Source of the DNA: an uncultured bacterium
GTDB taxonomy: Bacteria > Bacillota > Clostridia > Oscillospirales > Ruminococcaceae
Length of the DNA: 51,551 nucleotides
Direction of reading: 5' to 3'
Assembly (NCBI GenBank): GCA_934875375.1
Contig: CAKXHL010000017.1
Coordinates: forward strand, 1-51,551
A program made the position numbers and the translations under genes. Of the stretch, positions 1 through 7,837 are shown piece by piece. The first letter of the stretch is position 1, and each line of letters opens with the position of its first letter. Under the pieces are notes generated by a model. It was given only the letters and a program-made list of their open reading frames with translations. It was not told where the DNA came from and did not search any database.

Positions 1-93
1 GGCGGCCCTTCTGTTTGGTTCTGGGTTGGCGTGGGAATTACAGTTGTGGCAGCCGTTGGTTTATTTGTCTATTGGTTTCAAAAACGCAAATAA
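1..93 (+). CDS. C-terminal end of a membrane-anchored protein (partial)
   Basis: The first 93 bases read in frame as 30 codons and a TAA stop. They encode a glycine/proline start, one hydrophobic helix of about 20 residues and a short basic tail (QKRK). This is the usual end of a cell-surface protein with a single C-terminal membrane anchor, with the basic tail in the cytoplasm. The rest of the gene lies left of the window, so the function cannot be named. No LPXTG motif is visible in the part present. Confidence 0.55.
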   Translation, partial: GGPSVWFWVGVGITVVAAVGLFVYWFQKRK

Positions 94-323
94 AACTGGG
101 ACTATTGTTACGGCTGCTATAAAAAGAAGCAGAATGCCCCTTTCCTTTCAATCCGTGCCTTTATATGCATAAAACTTCATGCGTTTGAAACTTATCATGG
201 CGGCAAACAAGTGAAAGCTTTGCAATATGAGCTATCTTAGTCCATCATTCAGATTTTTATGGCCGTCCCAACAAAGGGTGGTACCCGAATATTTTCAGTG
301 CTTTTATATAGCAAATATATAGC
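94..323. other. Gene-free stretch between the convergent partial gene and jag
   Basis: No frame here has a start with a ribosome binding site. The stretch is AT-rich and lies between a rightward gene end and the leftward jag gene. A GGGTGGTACCC stretch near 277-288 resembles part of a T-box core but has no matching leader or downstream gene. Confidence 0.5.
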
Positions 324-362
324 AAAAAACAGGAGCAGACCTTTCATCTGCTCCTGTTTTTT
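324..362. terminator. Bidirectional terminator at the end of the jag operon
   Basis: A perfect 10-base inverted repeat (CAGGAGCAGA / TCTGCTCCTG) is flanked by six A on the left and six T on the right, so it can end transcription in both directions. It sits 33 bases after the jag stop codon. Confidence 0.85.
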
Positions 363-394
363 GATAGACTGCCGCAAACAAATACAGCATATTT

Positions 395-1246
395 TCAGTC
401 GATTTCAATTTTGGAATACAGCGGTTTGCTGTCATCCTCCACTTCCACCTTGGTCCGGTTGGGAGTCACGTCCTGCGGCACATATTTTTCGCGTGGCGGA
501 CGTTTTTCATATCCGCCGCGGCCTGACCGGCCGCCTCTGCCGCCCCGGCTTCCACGGTCACGGCTGCGTTCCCCGCGCTCGCCGCTTTCTGCAGAACGAT
601 CGCGATGATAGTTTTTCTTCACCGGATTCGTGGAGGAAATAACCACCCGGCGGGAAGGCTCTTCTCCAATGGAAGAGGAGGTTACCCCGTCAATTCCCTG
701 AATGGTCGCGTGGATAACCCGGCGCTCGTAAGGATTCATCGGTTCCAGCGTAACGCTGCGGCCTGTGCGAATAACTTGAGAAGATAATTTTTTCGCCAGG
801 TTTTCCAGGGTTTTTTCCCGTTTTTCCCGGTAATTTCCGCTATCTACCACAATGCGGTAATAGTCGCCCTCCAAACGGTTGGCGACCAATCCAGCCAGAT
901 ACTGCAGCGCATCCAGCGTTTCACCCCGACGCCCGATGAGTACGCCAAGGCCGTCGCCACTTAAAGTAATATTCGCGCAATTTTCCGTTTCGGTTACGTC
1001 AATCTGTACTTGATCCAACCCCATCTGGTGAAAAATACTCTGCAGATAATCCACCGCGCACTGGGCTTTGGAAACCTCGATAAATACCCGAACCTTAGCA
1101 GGAGAAGCGCCCAGACCCAAAAAACCTTTTTTGGGCAGATCGAGAATCTCAAACTGCGCCTCATCCCGGGATATACCCAGCTGCTCATATGCTTTATCCA
1201 ATGCTTCGTCCACTGTTCTGCCAGTGGCAATGACTTCACGATTCAC
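395..1246 (-). CDS. jag: Jag/KhpB-type RNA-binding protein
   Basis: Cytoplasmic RNA-binding protein of the SpoIIIJ-associated (Jag, also KhpB) family. In other Firmicutes it is linked to sRNA binding and to control of cell elongation and division. Three parts are visible in 283 residues: an N-terminal Jag_N domain (about 1-52), a KH domain whose GxxG loop reads GRRG at 105-108, and an R3H domain with Arg175 and His179. A tail rich in Arg, Gly and Glu (about 217-260) follows and is longer than usual. The start is GTG, with GGAGG seven bases upstream. It is last in the rpmH-rnpA-yidD-yidC-jag operon; mnmE and mnmG, which often follow, are absent here. Confidence 0.95.
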   Translation of the reverse strand: MNREVIATGRTVDEALDKAYEQLGISRDEAQFEILDLPKKGFLGLGASPAKVRVFIEVSKAQCAVDYLQSIFHQMGLDQVQIDVTETENCANITLSGDGLGVLIGRRGETLDALQYLAGLVANRLEGDYYRIVVDSGNYREKREKTLENLAKKLSSQVIRTGRSVTLEPMNPYERRVIHATIQGIDGVTSSSIGEEPSRRVVISSTNPVKKNYHRDRSAESGERGERSRDRGSRGGRGGRSGRGGYEKRPPREKYVPQDVTPNRTKVEVEDDSKPLYSKIEID

Positions 1247-1276
1247 AATAAAACCTCCATTCCAAATGGCAAAACA

Positions 1277-2356
1277 CTATTCCTCGTCCTCGGTGTATAC
1301 GTCGCCATACTTTTCAGCCATCCGACGACGGGCCTCGGCGATTTTTTTTGCGTTGAGCTCTTTGGCGTTCATGGCTTTTTCATTTTCTTTTTCATCCAGC
1401 TGTTTGCCCTGGGCTTTCTTTTCCTTTAAAAGCCGGCGTTCTTCCCGCTCTTTTTCTCTTTCTGCTTCCTCTGCTGCTCTTGCCGCTTCAATCGCAGCAG
1501 TCGGATCGAATTTTTTATGCAGAATAGCGGTCTGCACCATGGTCAGCACGTTGGACAAAAGCCAGTACATACCAACGCCCGCAGGCACCTGGAAAGCAAA
1601 CCACAAAGAGAACAGCGGCATGAAATACATCATGCCTTTCATCATTCCGCCGCCTGCCATGTCACCCATGGTAGCCTTATTCTGGCGCTGAGATTGAATG
1701 GAGATCAAAAGAGAAGTAATACCGGAAAGGATCGGCACCAGCAAAAGAGGCAGATAGACCGACATCGGCTGACCGTTTGGCATTAAAGTAGGGGTCGCAG
1801 CCAGATTAACTCCTAAGAAAGAAAAATCCATTGACTGGGCTTTGGCGATAAAATCAGCACCCAGTTCACTCCAGGGAGCCGGGTCTGCCTGAATGGAATT
1901 GATAACCGAAATTTGGGAGGCCATGGTATTTCCGGTATTCATCCCAAGGCCAGTGAGAATCTCGGTAGCTTTTTCAATGATCCCGGAGCCGGGCCGGATG
2001 ATATGGGTAATCGGCTTATAAATAACGTCGATCATACCAAACAGGATCGGGAAGCTGATCAGAGTAGGAAGGCATCCGCTCATGGGATTATAATGTTCCT
2101 TCTCATAAAGCTTCATCATCTCTTCATTAAGCTTTTCCCTGTTGTTTTTATATTTGCGCTGCAACGCATCCATCTGCGGCTTAAAAATGGCCGTTTTCAT
2201 CATAGACTTTTGCTGCTTGATCGCCAGGGGAAGCTGCAATGCTTTGGTGATAAGGGTAAACAGGATCAGAGCAAGTCCATAGTTTTTTACAATCAAATAG
2301 CACACATACATAATCCAGCCGAGAGGCCAGCCGAATACAGTATAAATAAAATTCAT
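1277..2356 (-). CDS. yidC: YidC/Oxa1 family membrane protein insertase
   Basis: Inserts membrane proteins into the cytoplasmic membrane, alone or with SecYEG. The 359-residue protein has the usual Gram-positive core: hydrophobic segments near 12-32, 95-115, 200-220 and 240-275, plus a cytoplasmic hairpin rich in Lys and Gln after the first. A Lys (about residue 38, LITKALQLPL) sits where most relatives carry the groove arginine. There is no lipobox at the N-terminus, unlike Bacillus SpoIIIJ. The last 75 residues are a highly charged, coiled-coil-like tail, as in homologues that contact ribosomes. An AGGAG-type site precedes the ATG. It lies between yidD and jag in the same operon. Confidence 0.95.
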   Translation of the reverse strand: MNFIYTVFGWPLGWIMYVCYLIVKNYGLALILFTLITKALQLPLAIKQQKSMMKTAIFKPQMDALQRKYKNNREKLNEEMMKLYEKEHYNPMSGCLPTLISFPILFGMIDVIYKPITHIIRPGSGIIEKATEILTGLGMNTGNTMASQISVINSIQADPAPWSELGADFIAKAQSMDFSFLGVNLAATPTLMPNGQPMSVYLPLLLVPILSGITSLLISIQSQRQNKATMGDMAGGGMMKGMMYFMPLFSLWFAFQVPAGVGMYWLLSNVLTMVQTAILHKKFDPTAAIEAARAAEEAEREKEREERRLLKEKKAQGKQLDEKENEKAMNAKELNAKKIAEARRRMAEKYGDVYTEDEE

Positions 2357-2431
2357 TCCTTGTCCTCCGTTTACAAATTTTAAGAAGTCTTTCTGCGCTG
2401 AAAAAGCCTGAAGTAGAAGAGGAGGAGCGGC

Positions 2432-2683
2432 TTAACCCTTTTTCTTTTCGGAAAACCAATGGAAATTCTCAGGAACCGGATCCATCCCTCCGGGATGAAA
2501 AGGGTGACAGCGCAGGATGCGCCGAAGCGCCAAAAAACCACCCTTCAAAGCGCCAAAGCGTTCGATTGCCTGCAGCGCGTAGGAAGAACAGGTGGGATAA
2601 AATCTGCAGGTGGGTACTCTTTTGAGTTTAGACAGATATTTCCGGTACATCCGGATCATCCAAAGCATCCATTTTTTGATCAT
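2432..2683 (-). CDS. yidD: YidD membrane protein insertion efficiency factor
   Basis: Small (83 residue) amphipathic protein that helps YidC-dependent membrane insertion. The family signature is clear: an N-terminal amphipathic helix, then TCRFYPTCSSYA with its two cysteines, and a C-terminal RCHPFHPGGMDPVP motif. Its start overlaps the end of rnpA by 56 bases in another frame, the common arrangement in Firmicutes, which suggests coupled translation. It is followed by yidC. Confidence 0.93.
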   Translation of the reverse strand: MIKKWMLWMIRMYRKYLSKLKRVPTCRFYPTCSSYALQAIERFGALKGGFLALRRILRCHPFHPGGMDPVPENFHWFSEKKKG

Positions 2684-3014
2684 ATTTCATAAGTCCCAAT
2701 TTTTGCAGATGTTTTTGCAAAACAGGTGCGATCTGAGTCGATTTTGCAAGGGGGGTTTTGGCCCGAGCGACCAAAACGATATCATAGCCTTTTTTGATTT
2801 GTTCTTCCAACGGCATAAATGCCGCCGTGATGATTCGCCTTGCCCTGTTCCGCTGGACTGCGTTTCCAACTTTTTTGGAAGTGGTAATGCCGAGTCTGGT
2901 CTCACCTGTGCGGTTTTTTACCGCGTAGGTGACAAGCAGTGGATGCGCCGCATATTTCCCTTTGCTGTAAGCGCGGCGAAAATCACGGTTCTGATTGATT
3001 TTTGCAATCTTCAT
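2628..3014 (-). CDS. rnpA: Ribonuclease P protein component
   Basis: Protein subunit of RNase P, which matures the 5' ends of tRNAs together with the catalytic RNA. The signature (R-N-x-x-K/R-R-x-x-R) is seen as QRNRARRIITAAF near the middle. I start at the ATG at 3014 (128 residues, MKIAKINQNRDFRRAY), because this matches family length and has an AGG-type site upstream. An in-frame ATG ten codons earlier (3044) lies right against a hairpin and has no site. It is second in the rpmH operon and overlaps yidD. Confidence 0.93.
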   Translation of the reverse strand: MKIAKINQNRDFRRAYSKGKYAAHPLLVTYAVKNRTGETRLGITTSKKVGNAVQRNRARRIITAAFMPLEEQIKKGYDIVLVARAKTPLAKSTQIAPVLQKHLQKLGLMKYDQKMDALDDPDVPEISV

Positions 3015-3044
3015 CCTGACCTTAACCGCCCTTTCATGAAACAA

Positions 3045-3074
3045 AACGCCTTTTGAAAAACTTCAAAAGGCGTT
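3045..3074 (-). terminator. Terminator-like hairpin between rpmH and rnpA
   Basis: A perfect inverted repeat (AACGCCTTTTGAA with its complement, 4-base loop) on the minus strand is followed by TTTTGTTT. It may cut read-through from rpmH into rnpA, so that rpmH mRNA is made in excess. It could also be a processing site. Confidence 0.6.
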
Positions 3075-3120
3075 GCGTCTTCGGTATGATTTTCCAGCCG
3101 GACCGGAAAATACGGCACAT

Positions 3121-3149
3121 AAAAAGAAAGACCACATGCGCATGTGGTC
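3121..3149 (-). terminator. Palindromic attenuator directly after rpmH
   Basis: A 20-base perfect palindrome (GACCACATGC / GCATGTGGTC) lies eight bases after the rpmH stop on the minus strand, and TTTCTTTTT follows it. This is a plausible partial Rho-independent terminator. Confidence 0.6.
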
Positions 3150-3157
3150 AACCCTCT

Positions 3158-3292
3158 TTAGTAGGAGAGACGTGCTCTGCCTTTGGCTCTTCTGCGCGCC
3201 AAAACCTTACGCCCATTTCTGGTTGACATTCTCTTGCGAAAACCGTGTTCTTTTTTTCTCTGCAGCTTTTTGGGCTGATATGTTCTGAACAT
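3158..3292 (-). CDS. rpmH: 50S ribosomal protein L34
   Basis: Forty-four-residue ribosomal protein of the large subunit. The reading MFRTYQPKKLQRKKEHGFR, then RMSTRNGRKVLARRRAKGR and a short end, is the whole L34 family pattern. The start has AAAGGAGGG at good spacing. It is the first gene of the leftward rpmH-rnpA-yidD-yidC-jag operon and is preceded by a consensus promoter. Confidence 0.98.
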   Translation of the reverse strand: MFRTYQPKKLQRKKEHGFRKRMSTRNGRKVLARRRAKGRARLSY

Positions 3293-3330
3293 AAATGTCC
3301 CTCCTTTCGAGGCTAACCTTGCAAGAATAT

Positions 3331-3360
3331 AGTATATCTTAACCGGACTTGCTATGTCAA
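3331..3360 (-). promoter_or_regulatory. rpmH promoter
   Basis: On the minus strand TTGACA (3355-3360), an 18-base spacer and TATACT (3331-3336). It points at rpmH. Confidence 0.85.
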
Positions 3361-3370
3361 TATCAAAAAC

Positions 3371-3393
3371 AAAAAAAACCGCCGCAAAGGCGG
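3371..3393 (-). terminator. Leftward terminator upstream of the rpmH promoter
   Basis: CCGCC-TTTGC-GGCGG followed by eight T on the minus strand. It stops leftward transcription coming from the origin before it reaches the rpmH promoter. No leftward gene is seen to its right. Confidence 0.65.
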
Positions 3394-3545
3394 AGAAATC
3401 CTGTTTTTCTCTAAAAAATCAAAATTTTCCATCCAGCTTTCTTTTTTCCCTTTCCGGCGGAATTCTTGTTTCTATATCGATTTGTCAATGGTGAATCTGA
3501 CCAATATACTATTAAATATATAGATTCTTTCATCGGTGGAAAACC

Positions 3546-3575
3546 TTGAAAAGCCTGTCTGATCTGTGGTATAAT
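3546..3575 (+). promoter_or_regulatory. dnaA promoter
   Basis: TTGAAA (3546-3551), an 18-base spacer and a perfect TATAAT (3570-3575), about 85 bases before dnaA. Confidence 0.85.
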
Positions 3576-3590
3576 TTGAGGGTAAATTTT

Positions 3591-3613
3591 TGTGGAAAAA
3601 GAAATTTTCCACA
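3591..3613. promoter_or_regulatory. Pair of inverted DnaA boxes in the dnaA leader
   Basis: TGTGGAAAA at 3591-3599 is the reverse complement of TTTTCCACA, and TTTTCCACA recurs at 3605-3613. Both fit the TTWTNCACA DnaA box. They begin 15 bases after the -10 element, where bound DnaA would repress its own promoter. They also mark the upstream half of the origin. Confidence 0.7.
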
Positions 3614-3660
3614 GAAAAATCCCCAGCTTTTCAACCTGAGATGAGGAGGTACTGCGATAG

Positions 3661-5013
3661 ATGGAATCCTTACAGGAAATTCTGGATCTTGTTTTTGAGA
3701 AGCTCCAGGACAGCATGAATCCCACAGCCTATGCGGCATGGATTAAGGGAATTGAGCCTTTAAAAATGGAGGGGTCAACTGTTTACCTGCAGGTGCAGAC
3801 CCAGTTTAAGCGTGATCAGATTATAGGCCGGTATCTGGATTTGATTGCGGCTTCCTTCGAGGATGTAGTGGGCTTTCCGGTGGAAGTGGTCATCCAGTAT
3901 AAATACAGCGATTCGGCTCCCCCTGCGGCGAAACCGGCGGCAGAATCCTTTCCCCAGAAATATACGCCGGAGGAAATGGCCAAAAACAGTACCGGCGGCG
4001 ATTATGAATACACGTTCAGCACCTTTATCGTCGGCCCATCCAACAAATTTGCCCACGCCGCTTCTCTCGCAGTGGCCACCAATCCGGCAGGAGCCTATAA
4101 TCCTCTATTCATCTATGGCGGTTCAGGGCTAGGAAAAACGCATCTTCTGTATGCGATTTCCAACGAGATTAAAAAAAACAATCCCAATGCCAACGCCATC
4201 TATATCAAGGGAGAAGATTTCACCAACGAATTGATTGAAGCAATCAAATCAGAAACGACCATTGCTTTTCACAACAAATACCGTCAGGCAGATATTCTTT
4301 TAGTAGATGACATTCAGTTTATCGGCGGTAAGGATCAGACCCAGGAGGAGTTTTTCCATACCTTTAATACCCTTTATCAGGCAGAAAAGCAGATTGTTCT
4401 GACCTCTGACCGGCCTCCCAAGGAAATCAAAACCCTGGAGGACCGGCTGCGCACCCGCTTTGAATGGGGGCTTCTGGCGGATATCCAGCCGCCGGACTTT
4501 GAAACACGAATTGCCATCATCCAGCGCAAAGCGGAACTTTTGGATATTCATGTGCCGGATGAAGTATGTGAATACATTGCCAACAAATTAAAAACCAACA
4601 TCCGCCAGCTGGAGGGCGTGGTGAAAAAATTAAAAGCGTACAAGCTTTTGGCAGGCACCCCCCCGTCGGTACTCATTGCACAAAACGCCATCCGGGAGGT
4701 GCTCAACGATCAGCAGCCAGTCCCGGTAACGGTAGAACGCATCATTGCCGAAGTAGGCCGCACCTGCGGCGTCAGCCCGCAGGACATCCGTTCCAACAAA
4801 CGTTCCGCCACCATCTCCTCGGCGCGGCAGGTTTCCATCTACATTGTGCGGGAGATTACCCAGATGTCCATGGCTGCCATTGGAGAGGAATTTGGCGGAC
4901 GGGACCATTCGACCATTGTCTATGCCATTCAACAGGTAGAAAAGAATATGAAAGTGGACTTCCGCTACCGGGAAATGGTAGAGGATATTATCAAGAATAT
5001 TCAAAACACCTGA
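3661..5013 (+). CDS. dnaA: Chromosomal replication initiator protein DnaA
   Basis: AAA+ ATPase that binds DnaA boxes, melts the origin and loads the helicase. The 450 residues show domain I (about 1-85), a short linker, the AAA+ core with Walker A GGSGLGKT (153-160) and Walker B DILLVDD (211-217), and the C-terminal DNA-binding domain with the signature GGRDHSTIVYAI near the end. The start has GAGGAGGT ten bases upstream. The promoter and a DnaA box pair upstream suggest autoregulation. It is oriented away from oriC, so it is co-directional with replication, and dnaN follows. Confidence 0.99.
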   Translation: MESLQEILDLVFEKLQDSMNPTAYAAWIKGIEPLKMEGSTVYLQVQTQFKRDQIIGRYLDLIAASFEDVVGFPVEVVIQYKYSDSAPPAAKPAAESFPQKYTPEEMAKNSTGGDYEYTFSTFIVGPSNKFAHAASLAVATNPAGAYNPLFIYGGSGLGKTHLLYAISNEIKKNNPNANAIYIKGEDFTNELIEAIKSETTIAFHNKYRQADILLVDDIQFIGGKDQTQEEFFHTFNTLYQAEKQIVLTSDRPPKEIKTLEDRLRTRFEWGLLADIQPPDFETRIAIIQRKAELLDIHVPDEVCEYIANKLKTNIRQLEGVVKKLKAYKLLAGTPPSVLIAQNAIREVLNDQQPVPVTVERIIAEVGRTCGVSPQDIRSNKRSATISSARQVSIYIVREITQMSMAAIGEEFGGRDHSTIVYAIQQVEKNMKVDFRYREMVEDIIKNIQNT

Positions 5014-5352
5014 TTTTCCATAGATTCCACTATTTCACAATTCACAGCCTTTGGAAAACTTTTTGGTTTTTTCTATTTTTTCCTCACTTTCAACCAAGTT
5101 TTCAACATTTTCTAAACTTTACACCTCTTCTCCTGTTAAAAAAAATACGTCTTTTCGTTTTTTTCCACCTTTTCACATTTTCCCAACGATGCGCCCAACA
5201 GGAGAAAAAGTCCGTTATTCCCTTTTACTATGCGGATTTGCGGACTCATTTTCACAAATCCACAGCCCCTACTACTAAGACTAAATTATTTTACTTTTTT
5301 ATTCTTTCTTTTTTGTTTTATTTTGATCCGTGGAAAAAGGAGTGTGACTTCA
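5014..5352. other. dnaA-dnaN intergenic region, likely the unwinding part of oriC
   Basis: These 339 bases have no supported gene. The + strand is very rich in T and C, with many runs of T. Several near-consensus DnaA boxes are present (for example TTTTCCACC, CTTTTCACA, ATTTTCACA and AAATCCACA, each one or two mismatches from TTWTNCACA). Its place between dnaA and dnaN and its AT content fit the downstream half of a bipartite Firmicutes origin. Confidence 0.6.
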
Positions 5353-6462
5353 TTGAAATTTAGTTGTTCCCGTCCGGAACTGTATGAAATTGTTTCCAAT
5401 GTATCCCGTGCAGTCTCCGGCAAAACTTCTCTGGCGGTGCTGGAAGGAATTTTAATCCGCGCCAAAAGCGGTGTTCTTTCCTTTTTAGGCTATGACTTAG
5501 ATCTGGGAATTTCCGCACAGATGGATGCTCAGGTAGAGGAAGAGGGGGAAATCGTCCTCTCTGCAAAACTCTTTGTCGACATGATGCGCCGGATGAATGG
5601 AGATACAGTGACCATACATACCGACGAAAAATACTTAACGCAAATCAAAAGCGGTGCGACCGAATTTACAATTCTGGGTATTCCCTCAGATGAGTTCCCT
5701 GAAATTCCTGTGGTGCAGGAAGAGCAGTCGATCAGCCTGCCGCAGCATCTTTTGAAGAGCATGATTGACCAAACTTTATTTGCCATTTCCACGAACGATT
5801 CCAAACCGGTTCATACTGGATCCCTTTTCCAGCTGGAAGACGGGGAACTTCGGGTAGTATCGGTAGATGGATTCCGACTGGCTTTACGCAGGGAAAAAGT
5901 TTCCGCCGAAGGATCAGCCCAGTTTATCATCCCTGGAAAGACTCTATCGGAAATGAATAAGCTTTTATCTGATGAAGAGGACGAGGAAACCCGGCTTTAT
6001 TTGTCCCGTAAGCATGTGGTGGTACAGATTGGCCAATACAAAGTCATATCCCGTCTGCTGGAAGGTGAGTTTCTCGATTACAAAGCGGCGATTCCGGCGG
6101 GCAGCAATAGTACCGTTACGGTAGACGTCCGCCCGCTGATTGACAGCATTGAACGCACCTCTCTTTTGATCTCAGACCGGCTGAAGAGTCCTCTGCGCAT
6201 CCATTTCGAAGAAAATCAAATCAAAATGTCCTGTTCCACCGCAATTGGTAAGGCATATGATCAGCTGGAATGCCTTTTGGAAGGCGACGAGGTGGAAATC
6301 GGATTTAATAACCGTTATATGCTGGAGGCACTGCGTGCTACTGGCTGTGATAAAGTAAATCTTTTGATCAGCGGACCGCTGGCTCCTATGAAAATGGTGC
6401 CGCTGGAAGGAGACGACTTTTTGTTTTTGATCCTGCCGGTACGGTTAAAAAGCGAAGCATAA
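5353..6462 (+). CDS. dnaN: DNA polymerase III sliding clamp, beta subunit
   Basis: Ring-shaped processivity clamp of the replicative polymerase. The product starts MKFSCSRPELYEIVSNVSRA and ends LILPVRLKSEA, both typical of DnaN, with three similar clamp domains in 369 residues. I choose the TTG at 5353: AAGGAG lies nine to ten bases upstream and the resulting length is normal. A longer frame running back into the origin lacks a ribosome site. Next comes the S4-domain gene, 42 bases on. Confidence 0.97.
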   Translation: MKFSCSRPELYEIVSNVSRAVSGKTSLAVLEGILIRAKSGVLSFLGYDLDLGISAQMDAQVEEEGEIVLSAKLFVDMMRRMNGDTVTIHTDEKYLTQIKSGATEFTILGIPSDEFPEIPVVQEEQSISLPQHLLKSMIDQTLFAISTNDSKPVHTGSLFQLEDGELRVVSVDGFRLALRREKVSAEGSAQFIIPGKTLSEMNKLLSDEEDEETRLYLSRKHVVVQIGQYKVISRLLEGEFLDYKAAIPAGSNSTVTVDVRPLIDSIERTSLLISDRLKSPLRIHFEENQIKMSCSTAIGKAYDQLECLLEGDEVEIGFNNRYMLEALRATGCDKVNLLISGPLAPMKMVPLEGDDFLFLILPVRLKSEA

Positions 6463-6504
6463 TCCTTTCACAATATTGCCCGTCAGGGCGGAAAGCAGGA
6501 AAGC

Positions 6505-6732
6505 ATGGCAGAAGTTCGTTTCTTTCCCATCCGGACAGAGTGGATCCGGTTGGATCAGTTTTTAAAATACTGCGGATTGGCAGAAACTGGAGGACACGCC
6601 AAGGAGATCGTGGCGGAGGGGGCCGTTTCGGTCAATGGGGAGGTTTGTACCGCCCGGGGGAAAAAGCTGTATCCCGGCGACCGGGTACAGATTGACCAAT
6701 ATGATTTAGAGGTTGGTTCCTGTGAGAATTAG
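6505..6732 (+). CDS. S4-domain RNA-binding protein (YaaA family)
   Basis: Short (75 residue) protein with one S4 RNA-binding domain: IRLDQFLKYCGLAETGGHAK, followed by a GAVSVNGEV turn and a GDRVQI strand. The family is nearly always placed between dnaN and recF in Firmicutes. Its Bacillus member (YaaA/RlbA) has been linked to ribosome assembly; I infer the same for this one. Its last 11 bases overlap the start of recF, so translation is probably coupled. Confidence 0.88.
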   Translation: MAEVRFFPIRTEWIRLDQFLKYCGLAETGGHAKEIVAEGAVSVNGEVCTARGKKLYPGDRVQIDQYDLEVGSCEN

Positions 6733-7825
6733 TCGGCTGCATCTGGAACAATTCCGGAATATAGAGTCTCTGTCTGTTTTTCCTTGTGAAACGGTCAATA
6801 TCATCTACGGGGACAATGCCCAGGGTAAGACCAATTTGTTGGAGGCTATCTGGCTTTTATCCGGCGCCAAAAGCTTTCGCGGCGCCAAAGATGCGGATCT
6901 GATCCGGTTTGGAGAAAGCCGGGCGCTGATCGAATCGGATTTTTTCTGTGCCGGCCGCCAGCAAACGTCCAAAATTCAGTTGGAAGGCAAAAAGACCGCC
7001 TGGCTTAACGACATCCGCCAGGATTCGATCACGGCTTTTGCCGGGATTTTTACGACAGTGGTTTTTTCTCCGTCCCATCTCGGTTTGGTCAAAGACGGAC
7101 CGGCGGGCAGACGGAAGTTTTTAGATACCTCTATCTGCCAGATTACCCCCCGTTATATCGGTATGATAGGCCAATACCAACGCATTCTTTTACAGCGCAA
7201 CACTCTCCTTAAGGATATTTCTTATGCATCGGCTTTGCTGGATACGCTGGATATCTGGGATGAAAAACTGTCGGCTTTGGGTGGGGTGATTATCCGGATG
7301 AGAATGGAATACACCCGCAGGCTGCAAAAAGAAGCGGAGGATATTTACAAGGGAATCTCCATGGAACGGGAATCTTTTTCTCTTGATTACCGGCCTTTTG
7401 AACTGCCGGTGCAGGAAGGGCAAACTCAAAGGGAGATTTCTTCCCTGCTGCTGGAAAAAATGATGCAGAACCGCTCGGAGGATCTTCGCAGCGGCTCGAC
7501 TGGAATCGGCCCGCACCGGGATGATCTGGAAATTTCCATTAACGGCCGCAGTGTCCGCTCTTTTGGGTCTCAGGGCCAGCAGAGAAGCTCGGTGCTTGCG
7601 TTAAAACTGGCGGAAAGCCGCTGTATCGGTGATATTTTAGGCGAGAGGCCGGTGATTTTGCTCGATGATGTGATGAGCGAGCTGGATCAGAATCGCCGGG
7701 AATATTTGCTCAATCATCTCACCGGCAGCCAAATCTTCATCACCTGCTGCGACAAGGGATATTTTTCCCGGCTGGAAGGCGGGCGCGTGTTTCGGATGGA
7801 ACACGGTCAGCTGGAACAAGAGTAA
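6722..7825 (+). CDS. recF: DNA replication and repair protein RecF
   Basis: SMC-like ATPase that helps load RecA at single-strand gaps. The 367 residues contain Walker A GDNAQGKTN near the N-terminus, the ABC-type signature SQGQQRSSVLALKLAE and Walker B VILLDDVMSELD near the C-terminus. I start at GTG 6722, nine bases after AGAGG and overlapping the end of the S4 gene. An in-frame TTG at 6713 lies directly against that site and is less likely. The gene belongs to the dnaN-recF-remB-gyrB cluster. Confidence 0.97.
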   Translation: MRISRLHLEQFRNIESLSVFPCETVNIIYGDNAQGKTNLLEAIWLLSGAKSFRGAKDADLIRFGESRALIESDFFCAGRQQTSKIQLEGKKTAWLNDIRQDSITAFAGIFTTVVFSPSHLGLVKDGPAGRRKFLDTSICQITPRYIGMIGQYQRILLQRNTLLKDISYASALLDTLDIWDEKLSALGGVIIRMRMEYTRRLQKEAEDIYKGISMERESFSLDYRPFELPVQEGQTQREISSLLLEKMMQNRSEDLRSGSTGIGPHRDDLEISINGRSVRSFGSQGQQRSSVLALKLAESRCIGDILGERPVILLDDVMSELDQNRREYLLNHLTGSQIFITCCDKGYFSRLEGGRVFRMEHGQLEQE

Positions 7826-7837
7826 GGGGGCGGCGGT

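Noticed and set aside
277..289. T-box-like GGGTGGTACCC before the terminator at 324
   Set aside because: It lacks the CCGCG end of the core and any stem I region, and no + strand gene follows.
3411..3725. 104-codon minus-strand frame over the dnaA promoter
   Set aside because: It starts inside dnaA, crosses the DnaA boxes and promoter, and has no family pattern.
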